Shown: positions 49,417-59,346, counted from the stretch's first letter. The stretch: 64,000 bases of DNA from Sphingomonas sp. (GCF_024508665.1 NZ_JANINP010000006.1:310001-374000), one strand, 5' to 3'. The notes: generated by a model from the sequence alone, not told the origin. Translations and numbers: made by a program.

Positions 49417-49562
49417 TCCAACCCTTCCCTTCCAAGGGAGGGACAAGGGGTGGGTGCAGCGACGGCGGAGGCTCAATGCCTCCGGCGGCGCTCTTCGTTG
49501 CTCGTTTGGGGGGCTCGCTACGCTCGCCACCCACTCCAACCCCTCCCTTGAAAGGGAGGGGC
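49417..49562. repeat. Palindromic repeat upstream of rnpM
   Basis: CCAACCCTTCCC...AGGGAGGG at 49419-49442 and its inverse relative, a 10-bp stem CCCCTCCCTT/AAGGGAGGGG at 49540-49561, flank a spacer with further short hairpins (GGGGCTCGCTACGCTCGCC). The right arm ends two bases before the rnpM start and supplies its GGGAGGGG Shine-Dalgarno. Confidence 0.8.
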
Positions 49563-49563
49563 T

Positions 49564-50286
49564 ATGAAAACTTCAGCCGACCCGATCCGCCGTTGTATCC
49601 TGTCGGGCGACCGCGAGCCGCGCGGCGAGTTGATCCGGCTGGCGCTCGGGCCAGACGGCCAGGTGCTGCCCGATATCCGCGCCAAGGCGCCGGGGCGTGG
49701 GGCATGGATCGGGGTGAGGCGAAGCGAGCTCGATGCGGCCAATGCCAAGGGTAAGTTGCGCGGCGCGCTGGCCCGGGCGTTCAAGACCAACGAACTGACG
49801 ATTCCGACCGATCTCGGTACGCGGATCGCCGACCAGTTGCAGCGCGCGTTCCTCGACCGGCTCGGTCTCGAATCGAAGGCGGGCAAGATCGTCAACGGCA
49901 CCGAACGGGTGGAGAAGGCGGCACGCGCCGGCCAGGTCCACCTGCTGCTCCATGCGTCCGATGCAGGTACCGACGGCGCGCGCAAGCTCGCCCAGGCGTG
50001 GCGAGTCGGGCGCGATCGCGAAGGTTCGGGCGAAGAGGGCTTGGCACTTCCCCTCCCGCGCACCATATTGTCCTTGGCGCTAGGCCGCGAAAATGTGGTA
50101 CATATCGCCGTGACCGACCCCGCTGCCGCGGTCCGCGTGCGTGACGCGCTCGACCGCTGGCGGCACTTTATCGGCCCTGATTTGACTACCGAGCCTTGCG
50201 AAACGGCCTCGCAGGGCGCATCGGCGCTTCCCGCGGCGGCTGGAAGCACTAGCGGTTCGGCCGAGAACGACGAGGAAATTGAGTGA
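49564..50286 (+). CDS. rnpM: YlxR/RnpM-type RNA-binding protein with L7Ae-like domain
   Basis: A 240-residue protein. The N-terminal YlxR domain has RRCILSGDREPRGELIRLAL and the PGRGAWIGVRR loop. After about 95 residues comes a second domain like ribosomal L7Ae (SKAGKIVNGTERVEKAARAG, VHLLLHASDAGTDGARKLAQ). Alphaproteobacterial YlxR proteins often carry this fusion. YlxR/RnpM binds RNase P RNA in Bacillus. Its ribosome site lies inside a palindromic repeat. It overlaps the infB start (GTGA). Confidence 0.9.
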   Translation: MKTSADPIRRCILSGDREPRGELIRLALGPDGQVLPDIRAKAPGRGAWIGVRRSELDAANAKGKLRGALARAFKTNELTIPTDLGTRIADQLQRAFLDRLGLESKAGKIVNGTERVEKAARAGQVHLLLHASDAGTDGARKLAQAWRVGRDREGSGEEGLALPLPRTILSLALGRENVVHIAVTDPAAAVRVRDALDRWRHFIGPDLTTEPCETASQGASALPAAAGSTSGSAENDEEIE

Positions 50287-52970
50287 GCGATACCGACAAC
50301 GACAAGCCGAAACTCGGAATGCGCCAGCCATTGGGGCTGAAGCGCACGGTCGAGACCGGCAAGGTGAAGCAGAGCTTCAGCCACGGGCGCTCGAACACCG
50401 TCGTGGTCGAGGTCAAGCGCCGCCGCGTGCTCGGCCCGAATGCCGGCGGTCCTGCCGAGGCGCCGGTCGTCGAGGAAGCGCCCGCACCGGCTCCGGCACC
50501 TGCGCCTGCAGCGCCTGTCGCGCGCGCGCCCTCCGCCCCGCAGCTGTCGCCGCAGGAACGCCAGGCGCAATTGCTGCGCGAGGCCGAGGAACAGCGGATG
50601 GCTGCGCTGGAAGAAGCGCGCCGCCGCGAGGACGCGCAACGCCAGGCAGCGGCCGAGGAAGAACGCCGCCGCGCCGAGGAAAAGAGCAAGGTCGCCGAAA
50701 CGCCGCCCGCGCCGGAACCCGCGGAAGCTCCGGCTCCCGCCCCCGCACCGGCCGCGGCTGCTCCCGCTGCGACGGCACCCGCCGCGCCCAAGCCGACCCC
50801 GACACCCGCGCCTGCGCCCGTGCCGCCAGCACCGGTCGCGGTGCAGCTCGATCCGAGCTTGCCGGCGCCGCGCCGCTTCACCCCGGTCGCGCGTCCCGAA
50901 ATTCCCAAGCCCGCCCCGGCGCCGGCTCCGGCTCCGGCCCAGGCTGCGTCGAGCGCATCGGCCGCCCCCGCGCAGCGCGCGGCGCCGACCGGCACCGGCC
51001 AGGCGACCCCGCGTCGTGGCGCCGAGACGTCGCAACCCGCGCGTCCCGGCCAGCGCGACCGCAAGGGCGAGGAGCGCCGTGGCGGCAAGCTGACCGTCAA
51101 CCGCGCGCTCGGTGGCGAGGAAGGCGCCCGCGCTCGCTCGCTCGCCGCGCTCAAGCGTGCGCGCGAAAAGGAACATCGCCGTCATCTCGGCGGCGGTGCG
51201 CCGCGCGAGAAGCAGGTCCGCGACGTCGTCGTGCCGGACGCGATCACCGTCCAGGAACTCGCCAACCGCATGGCGGAAAAGGGCGCCGACCTGGTCAAGT
51301 CGCTGTTCAAGATGGGCATGCCGGTCACCGTCAACCAGACGATCGACCAGGATACCGCCGAACTGCTGGTTACCGAATTCGGCCACAACATCACCCGCGT
51401 CAGCGATTCGGACATCGACCTGTCGACCGACGTGGTCGAGGATGCGCCCGAGACCCTGAAGCCGCGTCCCCCGGTCGTCACGATCATGGGCCATGTCGAC
51501 CATGGCAAGACCAGCCTGCTCGACGCGCTGCGCGGCACCGACGTGGTGCGCGGTGAGGCCGGCGGCATCACCCAGCATATCGGCGCCTATCAGGTCACTC
51601 TGAAGGACAAGTCGAAGATCACCTTCCTCGACACGCCGGGCCATGAAGCGTTCAGCGAAATGCGCGCGCGTGGTGCCAACGTCACCGACATCGTCGTATT
51701 GGTGGTGGCCGCGGACGACGGACTGATGCCGCAGACGATCGAGGCGATCAACCATACCAAGGCGGCCGGCGTGCCGATGATCGTCGCGATCAACAAGGTC
51801 GACAAGCCCGAGGCCAACCCGCAGCGCATCCGCGAGCGCCTGCTCGAGCACGAAGTCGTGGTCGAGCAGATGGGCGGCGACGTCCAGGACGTCGAAGTGT
51901 CGGCGCTCAAGAAGACCGGGCTCGACGAGCTGATCGAGAAGATCCAGCTTCAGGCCGAACTGATGGAGCTGAAGGCCAATCCCGACCGCGATGCCGAGGG
52001 CACCGTGATCGAGGCCAAGCTCGACAAGGGCCGCGGTCCGGTCGCGACCGTGCTCGTCACGCGCGGCACGCTCAAGGTCGGCGACGTGTTCGTCGTCGGC
52101 GCCGAGAGCGGCAAGGTCCGGGCGCTGGTCAACGACAAGGGTGCCCAGCTCAAGGAAGCCGGTCCCTCTATGCCGGTCGAGATCCTGGGCATTTCGGGCG
52201 TTCCCTCGGCGGGCGATCCGCTCCAGGTCGTCGAGAACGAGGCGCGTGCCCGTGAAGTCGCGGCCTATCGCGCCGGCGTCATCCAGGACAAGCGCACGAC
52301 CAACGCCCCGGCCAGCCTGGAGAGTATGTTCTCCGCGTTGAAGGCCAATCAGGCGATCGAATATCCCCTGGTGGTCAAGGCCGATACCCAGGGCACGGTC
52401 GAAGCGATCGTCGGCAGCCTCAACAAGCTGTCGACCGACGAGATTCGCGTGCGGATCCTGCATTCGGGCGTCGGCGGCATCACCGAGAGCGACGTGACGC
52501 TGGCAGGTGCCTCGGGCGCGCCGATCATAGGCTTCAACGTCCGCGCCAATGCCAAGGCGCGCGAGATCGCCGAGCGTCAGAAGGTCGCGCTCAAATATTA
52601 TGACGTGATCTACGACCTGATCGACGAAATCCGCGCCGGCATGGCGGGCGAGCTTGGTCCCGAAGCGTTCGAGACCGTGGTCGGCCGCGCCGAAATCCGC
52701 GAGGTCTTCTCGGCCGGCAAGCACGGCAAGGCGGCCGGTCTGCTGGTGGTCGACGGCGTCATCCGCAAGGCGCTCAAGGCGCGCATCACGCGCGAAGATG
52801 TCATCATCTATCAGGGTGAGATCGCCAGCCTGCGGCGCTTCAAGGACGACGTCGCCGAAGTCCGCGCAGGCCTGGAATGCGGTGTGACGTTCACGCAGAA
52901 CTTCACCGACATCAAGCCGGGCGACTTCCTCGAAACCTTCGAGGTCGAGCTGCGCGAACGGACGCTGTAA
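50283..52970 (+). CDS. infB: Translation initiation factor IF-2
   Basis: An 895-residue IF-2 starting at GTG 50283. The first 310 residues are a Lys/Ala/Pro-rich, repeat-like region with an IF2-associated N-terminal segment ([20 protein letters not shown]) and a long charged coiled stretch. The second IF2-N domain is near 330. The GTPase has [29 protein letters not shown] and [10 protein letters not shown]. Domains C1/C2 end [14 protein letters not shown]. Recruits fMet-tRNA. Followed by a palindromic repeat and rbfA. Confidence 0.97.
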   Translation: MSDTDNDKPKLGMRQPLGLKRTVETGKVKQSFSHGRSNTVVVEVKRRRVLGPNAGGPAEAPVVEEAPAPAPAPAPAAPVARAPSAPQLSPQERQAQLLREAEEQRMAALEEARRREDAQRQAAAEEERRRAEEKSKVAETPPAPEPAEAPAPAPAPAAAAPAATAPAAPKPTPTPAPAPVPPAPVAVQLDPSLPAPRRFTPVARPEIPKPAPAPAPAPAQAASSASAAPAQRAAPTGTGQATPRRGAETSQPARPGQRDRKGEERRGGKLTVNRALGGEEGARARSLAALKRAREKEHRRHLGGGAPREKQVRDVVVPDAITVQELANRMAEKGADLVKSLFKMGMPVTVNQTIDQDTAELLVTEFGHNITRVSDSDIDLSTDVVEDAPETLKPRPPVVTIMGHVDHGKTSLLDALRGTDVVRGEAGGITQHIGAYQVTLKDKSKITFLDTPGHEAFSEMRARGANVTDIVVLVVAADDGLMPQTIEAINHTKAAGVPMIVAINKVDKPEANPQRIRERLLEHEVVVEQMGGDVQDVEVSALKKTGLDELIEKIQLQAELMELKANPDRDAEGTVIEAKLDKGRGPVATVLVTRGTLKVGDVFVVGAESGKVRALVNDKGAQLKEAGPSMPVEILGISGVPSAGDPLQVVENEARAREVAAYRAGVIQDKRTTNAPASLESMFSALKANQAIEYPLVVKADTQGTVEAIVGSLNKLSTDEIRVRILHSGVGGITESDVTLAGASGAPIIGFNVRANAKAREIAERQKVALKYYDVIYDLIDEIRAGMAGELGPEAFETVVGRAEIREVFSAGKHGKAAGLLVVDGVIRKALKARITREDVIIYQGEIASLRRFKDDVAEVRAGLECGVTFTQNFTDIKPGDFLETFEVELRERTL

Positions 52971-52977
52971 GATCAAC

Positions 52978-53070
52978 CGTCATGCCGGCGAAAGCTGGCA
53001 TCTTGCGCCGCGGGCCGTGCCATATCGGTCGCGCCCGCGGCATGAGACCCCAGCTTTCGCTTGGGTGACG
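52978..53070. repeat. Dual-hairpin palindromic repeat, CGTC foot, GAAA-loop type, copy 2
   Basis: Eight bases after the infB stop. The left unit is CGTC, ATGCCGGC, GAAA loop, GCTGGCAT. The right unit is the inverse of CGTCACCCAAGCGAAAGCTGGGG. Between them, 53007-53015 pairs perfectly with 53033-53041. It shares the end hairpins with copy 1 at 863-974 but has a different centre. Confidence 0.85.
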
Positions 53071-53087
53071 CAGGCGGAGGCAACGTC

Positions 53088-53489
53088 ATGCGCCACAACG
53101 ATTCCAGTCCCGACAAATCCGTCCGCACGCTCCGCGTGGGCGAACAGGTGCGCCATGTGCTGAGCGAGATCCTCCAGCGCGGCGACGTGCATGACGATAC
53201 GCTGGCGAGCCACATGGTCTCGGTCACCGAAGTACGGATGTCGCCCGATCTGCGTCACGCTACCGTGTTCGTGAAGCCCCTGCTCGGCAAGGACGAGGAC
53301 GCGGTGCTGAAGGCGCTCCGCACCAACACCGCCTATCTGCAGCGCGAGGTCGCGCACCGCGTGAAGATGAAATATGCCGCGCGACTCAAGTTCCTTGCCG
53401 ACGAGAGTTTCGACGAGGGAAGCCATATCGACGCGCTGCTGCGCGCGCCCAAGGTGGCACAGGATCTCGACCAGAACGCCGACGACTGA
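53088..53489 (+). CDS. rbfA: 30S ribosome-binding factor A
   Basis: A 133-residue protein from ATG 53088 with GGCGGAGG seven bases ahead; a longer frame from 53061 would start inside the repeat. RbfA core: [72 protein letters not shown]. Binds helix 44/45 during cold-shock and 30S maturation. Separated from infB by the repeat but plausibly in the same operon. Confidence 0.95.
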   Translation: MRHNDSSPDKSVRTLRVGEQVRHVLSEILQRGDVHDDTLASHMVSVTEVRMSPDLRHATVFVKPLLGKDEDAVLKALRTNTAYLQREVAHRVKMKYAARLKFLADESFDEGSHIDALLRAPKVAQDLDQNADD

Positions 53490-53598
53490 CCGCGGACGTG
53501 CGCGTGCCGGGTAAGGCCGCAGTCGTTCGCGGCCCTATGCCTCGACCGTCGCAACGGATGCTGGCGTGCATCCGGTATCCGCGATACCTGATCGGCTG

Positions 53599-54198
53599 AT
53601 GGCGAAACTCTATTTCTATTATGCGTCGATGAACGCCGGCAAATCGACCACCTTGCTCCAGGCCGATTTCAACTATCGCGAGCGCGGCATGACGACGATG
53701 CTGTTCACCGCGGCGATCGACGACCGCTTCGCCGCCGGCACCATCACCTCCCGGATCGGGCTGGAGGCGAACGCGATTCCGTTCGAGGGCAAGACCGATA
53801 TCGCCGCGATCGTTGCCGAGCGTCACGCGCATGAGAAGATTGCCTGCGTGCTGGTGGACGAGGCACAATTTTTGACCTCAGCGCAGGTCGACCAGCTTGC
53901 GCATCTCGCCGATGTCGTCGGGATTCCGGTGCTCGCTTATGGCCTGCGCACCGATTTCCAGGGGCAATTGTTCCCTGGCTCGGCGCGGCTACTGGCGTTG
54001 GCCGATTCGCTGATCGAACTCAAATCGGTGTGCGAATGCGGGCGCAAGGCGACGATGAACTTGCGCGTCGATGAGCAGGGCAGGGCGGTGGTCGAAGGTG
54101 CACAGACCGAGATCGGAGGTAACGATCGCTATGTCGCCTTGTGCCGCCGGCATTTCGTCGCCGCGCGGCAAGCCGCCCGCCAGGGCGCGGGGGAATGA
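53599..54198 (+). CDS. tdk: Thymidine kinase
   Basis: A 199-residue type II thymidine kinase from ATG 53599 (MAKLYFYYASMNAGKSTTLL). It has P-loop MNAGKSTTLL, the acidic motif VLVDEAQFL, AYGLRTDFQGQLFPGSARLL and a Cys-containing C-terminal zinc site (CECGRKATMNL and LCRRHF), as in tetrameric TK enzymes. Salvages thymidine to dTMP. Overlaps the M50 peptidase gene (ATGA). Confidence 0.94.
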   Translation: MAKLYFYYASMNAGKSTTLLQADFNYRERGMTTMLFTAAIDDRFAAGTITSRIGLEANAIPFEGKTDIAAIVAERHAHEKIACVLVDEAQFLTSAQVDQLAHLADVVGIPVLAYGLRTDFQGQLFPGSARLLALADSLIELKSVCECGRKATMNLRVDEQGRAVVEGAQTEIGGNDRYVALCRRHFVAARQAARQGAGE

Positions 54199-54890
54199 AC
54201 GACACGACGCTCTACAGGATCGCTATCTGGCTGATCCCGCTGGTCATCGCGATCGTGTTCCACGAAGTCGCCCACGGCTATGTCGCGCGCATGCTGGGCG
54301 ACCAGACCGCTGCGCAACGCGGGCGATTGACGCTCAACCCGATCCGTCATGTCGATCCGGTCGGGACCTTGCTGGTGCCGATGATGCTCGCACTGGCCAA
54401 TGCGCCGATCTTCGGCTGGGCAAAACCGGTGCCGGTGGTGACCGCGCGGCTCAACCATCCGCGCCGCGACATGGCGCTGGTCGCGCTCGCCGGGCCAGGG
54501 ATCAATCTCGTCATGGCGATGATCGCTGCAGCCGCGATCGGCGTCTGGGTTGGTTCGGCCGGGGGCTTGCCGCAAAGCGGCGTCGCTGGATTCATCGCCG
54601 CCAACCTGATCAACTTCCTGCTGATCAACGTCTTCCTCGCGATCTTCAACCTGTTGCCGGTGCCGCCGTTCGACGGCGGGCACGTGGTCGAGGCGATCCT
54701 GCCGCGCGCCCTCGCGGCGCACTACGCCAAGCTCAGCCGGTTCGGCTTTCCGGTGATGCTGTTCCTGCTCGTCATTTTGCCGACGATCGCTCCCAGTGCC
54801 AATGTCGTGGCGCGGGTCGTCGGGCCGATCGCGGATTGGGTCCTCGGCCTGTTGCTGGCTATTTTCCATGTGAGTCTGGCTTCAGCCTGA
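54195..54890 (+). CDS. Site-2 protease family (M50) membrane metallopeptidase
   Basis: A 231-residue protein from ATG 54195. The zinc motif HEVAHGYVA (HExxH) lies in the first hydrophobic segment, with a second ligand Asp in NLLPVPPFDGGHVVEAI. About six hydrophobic segments and no PDZ domain, so it is a minimal site-2 protease, distinct from RseP. The substrate is unknown. The RskA-type anti-sigma at 6797 would need such proteolysis, but nothing links the two beyond that general idea. Confidence 0.88.
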   Translation: MNDTTLYRIAIWLIPLVIAIVFHEVAHGYVARMLGDQTAAQRGRLTLNPIRHVDPVGTLLVPMMLALANAPIFGWAKPVPVVTARLNHPRRDMALVALAGPGINLVMAMIAAAAIGVWVGSAGGLPQSGVAGFIAANLINFLLINVFLAIFNLLPVPPFDGGHVVEAILPRALAAHYAKLSRFGFPVMLFLLVILPTIAPSANVVARVVGPIADWVLGLLLAIFHVSLASA

Positions 54891-54962
54891 ATTCAGGCTC
54901 TGCGCTGTAGGATCAATGGCGACAGTCCTTCGTTTCGTCTTTGTCTTCGAAAGGCAACGCCC

Positions 54963-55373
54963 ATGATCCGTAATTTGACGATCGCGATGCTGGCGGCGAT
55001 GAGCCTTGCCGGCACCGCCGTTCCCGCCGCGGCCCGGCAGCAAAGCCCGACTTGGCCGGCGGACAAACTCGGCAAGGAAACCAGCATTCCGTTCGTCGGC
55101 ACGATCGGGCTCTACAATTTCGAAGCCGATGGCGATCGTGGCGTCTGGCTGCAGGACCAGCAACGGCGCTGGTATTACGCCACCGTGGTTGGACCGTGCA
55201 CGGGCCTTCCCTTCGCCGTCCGGATCGGCGTCGATACGCGGTTCGGTGGCACCCAGCTCGACCGCACCGGCACCCTGCTCGTCGACCGCGAACGTTGTCC
55301 GATCAACAGTCTGGTCGCGAGCAACGGCCCGCCGCCCAAGGCAAAGAAGGCCAGGAAGGTGAAGGAGGGTTAA
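54963..55373 (+). CDS. Exported conserved hypothetical protein
   Basis: A 136-residue protein with a signal peptide (MIRNLTIAMLAAMSLAGTAV, cleavage near AAARQ). The mature part has strand-rich segments (IPFVGTIGLYNFEADGDRGV, WLQDQQRRWYYATVVGPC, LPFAVRIGVDTRFGGTQLDR) with Cys around 79 and 104 that could pair, and a Lys-rich tail (KAKKARKVKEG). The pattern is common in sphingomonads; function unknown. A palindromic repeat follows. Confidence 0.7.
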   Translation: MIRNLTIAMLAAMSLAGTAVPAAARQQSPTWPADKLGKETSIPFVGTIGLYNFEADGDRGVWLQDQQRRWYYATVVGPCTGLPFAVRIGVDTRFGGTQLDRTGTLLVDRERCPINSLVASNGPPPKAKKARKVKEG

Positions 55374-55386
55374 GCGTGAAACTTTC

Positions 55387-55493
55387 CTTGCCCCTCCCCT
55401 TCAGAGGAGGGGATGGGGGTGGGGTAGTGCCTCAAGCCGATCGGCAGGCGGGACAAGCCCCACCCCAACCCTCCCCTGAAGGGGAGGGGCTTG
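55387..55493. repeat. Palindromic repeat, GCCCCTCCCCTTCAG class
   Basis: The left arm at about 55387-55429 and the right arm at 55454-55493 are inverse complements with few mismatches; each arm contains its own short hairpin. Lies just upstream of truB, ending 34 bp before its start. Confidence 0.8.
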
Positions 55494-55527
55494 TAATATG
55501 GGGCATACCCTGCGCTAGGGCGCGCGG

Positions 55528-56541
55528 ATGCATGGCTGGATCATCCTCGACAAACCGCTCAGGCTCGGCTCCACCCAGGCGGTGAGCGCAGTCAAGCGCG
55601 CATTGCGCCAGGGCGGCTATGGCAAGGCCAAGGTTGGTCATGGCGGGACGCTCGATCCGCTGGCGACGGGGGTGCTGCCGGTGGCGATCGGCGAGGCGAC
55701 CAAGCTCGCCGGGCGGATGCTCGACAGCGACAAGATATACGAGTTCACCATCGGGTTCGGAACGCAGACCAGCACGCTGGATGCCGAGGGCGAGGTGGTC
55801 GCGAGCAGCGACGCGCGGCCGACGCTTGCCGCCATCGAGGCGATACTGCCGCGCTTCACCGGGCCGATCGAGCAGGTGCCGCCCGCTTATTCGGCGCTGA
55901 AGGTCGATGGCGAGCGGGCGTACGATTTGGCCAGGGCGGGGGAAGAGGTGGTGCTCGCGAAGCGGGCGGTGACGGTTTTATCTCTAAATTCCTCCCCGGC
56001 ACGGGGAGGGGGACCAGCGCGAAGCGATGGTGGAGGGGGCCCGGCCCCAAGCCATGAACGTGAGGAGGGCCCCCTCCACCACTCGCCTTCGGCGAGCGGT
56101 CCCCCTCCCCGTGCCGGGGAGGAATTGCAGGAGATCACCCTCACCGCCCATGTCTCCAAGGGCACCTATATCCGCTCTCTCGCCCGCGACATCGCGCTCG
56201 CCCTTGGCACGGTCGGCCACGTCACCTATCTCAGACGGGTCAAGGCCGGCCCGTTCGACCTCTCCCACGCGATATCGCTGGACAAATTGGCCGAATCCGC
56301 TAAGCGCCACGACCTTGAACAGATTCTCCTGCCATTGAGGGCGGGGCTGGACGACATCCCGGCTCTCTCCCTCGACCCCGACCAGGCAGGAGCGCTCCGA
56401 CAGGGGCGCGTTCTGGCCGGGATTGCCGAAGACGCCCAATCCAAGGGGGGCCTCCACTTCGCAATGCTGGGCGAAACCCCGGTGGCGTTGGTGGAAGTCG
56501 AAAGCGGGGAAGCCCGTGTCGTCCGCGGTTTCAACCTATAG
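55528..56541 (+). CDS. truB: tRNA pseudouridine-55 synthase with an in-frame repeat insert
   Basis: A 337-residue TruB. It has [15 protein letters not shown] (catalytic Asp43), [37 protein letters not shown] and C-terminal PUA-like sequence ([19 protein letters not shown]). Makes pseudouridine 55 in the T loop of tRNAs. Residues about 154-200 have no place in TruB: E. coli has a short loop there. They are encoded by a 140-bp perfect inverted repeat and are Gly/Pro/Ser-rich ([12 protein letters not shown]). The insert precedes [16 protein letters not shown], so the fold is probably kept with a surface loop. Confidence 0.93.
   Translation: MHGWIILDKPLRLGSTQAVSAVKRALRQGGYGKAKVGHGGTLDPLATGVLPVAIGEATKLAGRMLDSDKIYEFTIGFGTQTSTLDAEGEVVASSDARPTLAAIEAILPRFTGPIEQVPPAYSALKVDGERAYDLARAGEEVVLAKRAVTVLSLNSSPARGGGPARSDGGGGPAPSHEREEGPLHHSPSASGPPPRAGEELQEITLTAHVSKGTYIRSLARDIALALGTVGHVTYLRRVKAGPFDLSHAISLDKLAESAKRHDLEQILLPLRAGLDDIPALSLDPDQAGALRQGRVLAGIAEDAQSKGGLHFAMLGETPVALVEVESGEARVVRGFNL
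55987..56126. repeat. Palindromic repeat inserted in frame inside truB
   Basis: A perfect 29-bp outer inverted repeat (55987-56015, 56098-56126) and an inner perfect 15-bp inverted repeat (56028-56042, 56067-56081). Each outer arm is also a hairpin (CCTCCCCG-loop-CGGGGAGG). The arms have solo relatives at 3793-3820 and 8957-8989. All three stop codons are avoided in the truB frame. Confidence 0.9.
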
Positions 56542-56564
56542 TCTACGATGTCGAAGGAAACAGA

Positions 56565-56834
56565 ATGTCGATTACTCCCGAGCGCAAGGAAGCGCTGATC
56601 AAGGAACATGCCCGCGCCGAAGGCGACACCGGCAGCCCCGAGGTTCAGGTCGCGATCCTGACCGACCGCATCAAGACGCTCACCGAGCATTTCAAGACCC
56701 ATGCGAAGGACAATCACTCGCGCCGCGGTCTCTTGATGATGGTCAACAAGCGTCGCTCGCTTCTCGATTATCTGCGCAAGTCGGATGGCGATCGCTATCT
56801 GGCACTCATCGCGAAGCTCGGTCTTCGCAAGTAA
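56565..56834 (+). CDS. rpsO: 30S ribosomal protein S15
   Basis: An 89-residue S15 ([20 protein letters not shown] to [12 protein letters not shown]) with the usual [20 protein letters not shown] motif that contacts 16S helix 22. The rpsO-pnp order is conserved from E. coli to alphaproteobacteria. A hairpin follows the stop at 56844-56863. Confidence 0.96.
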   Translation: MSITPERKEALIKEHARAEGDTGSPEVQVAILTDRIKTLTEHFKTHAKDNHSRRGLLMMVNKRRSLLDYLRKSDGDRYLALIAKLGLRK

Positions 56835-56843
56835 CTCTCAGGG

Positions 56844-56863
56844 ACGGCGCCTCCGGGCGCCGT
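56844..56863 (+). terminator. Partial terminator hairpin after rpsO
   Basis: An 8-bp perfect stem (56844-56851 with 56856-56863), a tetraloop, then TTTCGCTT. Short T run, so likely leaky, consistent with pnp being read from both rpsO and its own leader. Confidence 0.5.
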
Positions 56864-56923
56864 TTCGCTTATTCGGCCCTGTGCAATCCGGCACGGGGGC
56901 GGCGGCGGAAACATCCGCCACCC

Positions 56924-56973
56924 GGGCCTGACGTCAGGCCCACTCAAAGGCCCCCGTCGCATCGGGCGACGGG
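56924..56973 (+). promoter_or_regulatory. pnp leader hairpins
   Basis: A perfect 18-bp palindrome at 56924-56941 and an 8-bp perfect stem at 56953-56960/56966-56973, ending five bases before the AAGGA ribosome site (56978-56982). In E. coli, a pnp leader stem cut by RNase III lets PNPase repress its own synthesis; this position fits the same role, by inference. Confidence 0.5.
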
Positions 56974-56988
56974 AGTGAAGGAAAACAA

Positions 56989-59346
56989 ATGTTCGATACC
57001 AAGAAAGTAAGCATCGAGTGGGGCGGAAAGACCCTCACGCTCGAAACGGGCAAGGTTGCCCGCCAGGCCGACGGCGCGATCATGGCGACGCTCGGCGAAA
57101 CCGTCGTCTTGTGCGCGGTCACCGCCGCCAAGTCGGTCAAGGAAGGGCAGGACTTCTTCCCGCTCACCGTCCATTATCAGGAAAAATATTCGGCCGCCGG
57201 CCGCATTCCGGGCGGCTTCTTCAAGCGCGAACGCGGCGCGACCGAGAAGGAGACCCTGGTCTCGCGTCTCATCGACCGTCCGATCCGCCCGCTGTTCCCG
57301 GAAGGTTTCTACAACGAGATCAACGCCATCGCTCAGGTGCTGAGCTATGACGGCGAAAACGAGCCCGACATCCTGGCGATGGTCGCCGCGTCGGCCGCGC
57401 TGACGATCTCGGGCGTGCCCTTCATGGGTCCGATCGGCGCCGCGCGCGTCGGCTATGTGAATGGCGAATACATCCTCAACCCGACCGATGCGCAGGTCGC
57501 CGAGGGCGATCTCGACCTGGTCGTCGCCGCCACCTACGACGCGGTGATGATGGTCGAATCCGAAGCCAAGGAGCTGTCGGAAGAGGTCATGCTGGGCGCG
57601 GTCATGTTCGCGCACGACGCGTGCCGCGAAGTGGTCAAGGCGATCGTCAAGCTCGCCGAGCAGGCCGCCAAGGATCCGTGGGAAATGGCGTCGTCGGACG
57701 ACAATGCCGCGATCAAGGACAAGCTCAAGAAGCTGATCGGCGCCGACATCGCCGCCGCCTACAAGCTGACCGACAAGTCGGCGCGTTCGAACGCCCTCAA
57801 CGAGGCGCGGGCCAAGGCCAAGGCGCAGTTCGTCGAGGACGGCCTTAGCCCCCAGGACGTCATGGCCGGCATCAAGCTGACCAAGAAGCTGGAAGCGGAA
57901 ATCGTCCGCGGCGCCATCCTCAAGGACGGCACCCGCATCGACGGCCGCACCACCACGCAGATCCGTCCGATCCAGGCGGAAACGCACTTCCTCCCGCGCG
58001 CGCATGGCTCGACCCTGTTCACCCGCGGCGAGACTCAGACCATCGCCACCTGCACCTTGGGCACCAAGGACGCCGAGCAGATGATCGATGGGCTGAACGG
58101 CCTCAGCTACCAGAACTTCATGCTGCACTATAACTTCCCGCCCTATTCGGTCGGCGAAGTCGGCCGCTTCGGCGCGCCGGGCCGTCGCGAAGTCGGTCAC
58201 GGCAAGCTGGCGTGGCGTGCGCTGCACCCGGTTCTGCCGACGAAGGAGGAATTCCCCTACACGATCCGCCTGACCAGCGACATCACCGAGTCGAACGGCT
58301 CGTCGTCGATGGCGTCGGTGTGCGGCGGGTCGCTCGCGATGATGGACGCCGGCGTGCCGATCAAGCGCCCGGTCTCGGGCATCGCGATGGGCCTGATCCT
58401 CGAGGGCAAGGATTTCGCGATCCTGTCGGACATCCTGGGCGACGAGGACCATCTCGGCGACATGGACTTCAAGGTCGCGGGCACGTCCGAAGGCATCACC
58501 ACGATGCAGATGGACATCAAGATCGCGGGCATCACGCGCGAGATCTTCGAGGCCGCGCTGAACCAGGCCAAGGAAGGCCGCGCGCACATCCTCGGCGAGA
58601 TGAACAAGGCGCTTGATCACACCCGCTCGGAATTGTCGGCGCACGCGCCGCGGATCGAGACCTTCACGATCGACAAGACCAAGATCCGTGACGTCATCGG
58701 TACCGGCGGCAAGGTGATCCGCGAGATCGTCGCCACCACCGGCGCCAAGGTCGATATCGACGACGAAGGCGTGATCAAGGTGTCGTCGTCCGACGTCAGC
58801 CAGATCGAAGCCGCGATCAACTGGATCAAGGGCATCGTCGAGGAGCCCGAGGTCGGCAAGATCTATAACGGTAAGGTCGTCAACATCGTCGATTTCGGCG
58901 CGTTCGTGAACTTCATGGGCGGCAAGGACGGTCTCGTCCACGTCTCCGAAATGAAGAACGAGCGGGTCGAGAAGCCGACCGACGTCGTGTCGGAAGGCCA
59001 GGAAGTGAAGGTCAAGGTCCTCGAGATCGATCCGCGCGGCAAGGTTCGCCTGTCGATGCGTGTCGTCGATCAGGAAACCGGCGAAGAGCTGGAGGACACC
59101 CGTCCTCCGCGCGAGCCGCGCGAAGGCGGCCGTGACCGTGGCCCGCGCAGCGGCGGCGGCGATCGTGGCGGTGACCGTGGTCCGCGCCGTGACGGCGACC
59201 GTGATCGCGGCCCGCGCCGCGACCGTGGCGACCGGGGCGGCGACCGCGGCCCGCGCCGCGAGCGCAGCGAAGGCGGCAAGGATGAGGGCCCCGAGCCCGA
59301 ATTCGCGCCTGCCTTCCTGACCGGTGACCGCAACAGCGACGACTAA
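56989..59346 (+). CDS. pnp: Polyribonucleotide nucleotidyltransferase (PNPase)
   Basis: A 785-residue PNPase. Two RNase PH cores (1-about 220; about 310-530) flank a helical linker; KH follows at about 555-610 ([20 protein letters not shown]) and S1 at about 620-695 ([20 protein letters not shown]). The tail from about 705 is a string of Arg/Asp/Gly repeats ([15 protein letters not shown]) ending EPEFAPAFL. It degrades RNA from the 3' end with phosphate. The basic-acidic repeat tail is longer than the usual RNase E-binding tail and could aid RNA binding or condensate formation. Confidence 0.96.
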   Translation: MFDTKKVSIEWGGKTLTLETGKVARQADGAIMATLGETVVLCAVTAAKSVKEGQDFFPLTVHYQEKYSAAGRIPGGFFKRERGATEKETLVSRLIDRPIRPLFPEGFYNEINAIAQVLSYDGENEPDILAMVAASAALTISGVPFMGPIGAARVGYVNGEYILNPTDAQVAEGDLDLVVAATYDAVMMVESEAKELSEEVMLGAVMFAHDACREVVKAIVKLAEQAAKDPWEMASSDDNAAIKDKLKKLIGADIAAAYKLTDKSARSNALNEARAKAKAQFVEDGLSPQDVMAGIKLTKKLEAEIVRGAILKDGTRIDGRTTTQIRPIQAETHFLPRAHGSTLFTRGETQTIATCTLGTKDAEQMIDGLNGLSYQNFMLHYNFPPYSVGEVGRFGAPGRREVGHGKLAWRALHPVLPTKEEFPYTIRLTSDITESNGSSSMASVCGGSLAMMDAGVPIKRPVSGIAMGLILEGKDFAILSDILGDEDHLGDMDFKVAGTSEGITTMQMDIKIAGITREIFEAALNQAKEGRAHILGEMNKALDHTRSELSAHAPRIETFTIDKTKIRDVIGTGGKVIREIVATTGAKVDIDDEGVIKVSSSDVSQIEAAINWIKGIVEEPEVGKIYNGKVVNIVDFGAFVNFMGGKDGLVHVSEMKNERVEKPTDVVSEGQEVKVKVLEIDPRGKVRLSMRVVDQETGEELEDTRPPREPREGGRDRGPRSGGGDRGGDRGPRRDGDRDRGPRRDRGDRGGDRGPRRERSEGGKDEGPEPEFAPAFLTGDRNSDD

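Noticed and set aside
49518..52976. A 1152-codon open frame antisense to infB and rnpM
   Set aside because: It mirrors infB codon structure in a GC-rich genome, has no family similarity, and infB is beyond doubt. Same reasoning applies to long antisense frames over rpoN (11981-14686), the helicase (19220-21997), nusA (47429-49213) and pnp (56944-58941).
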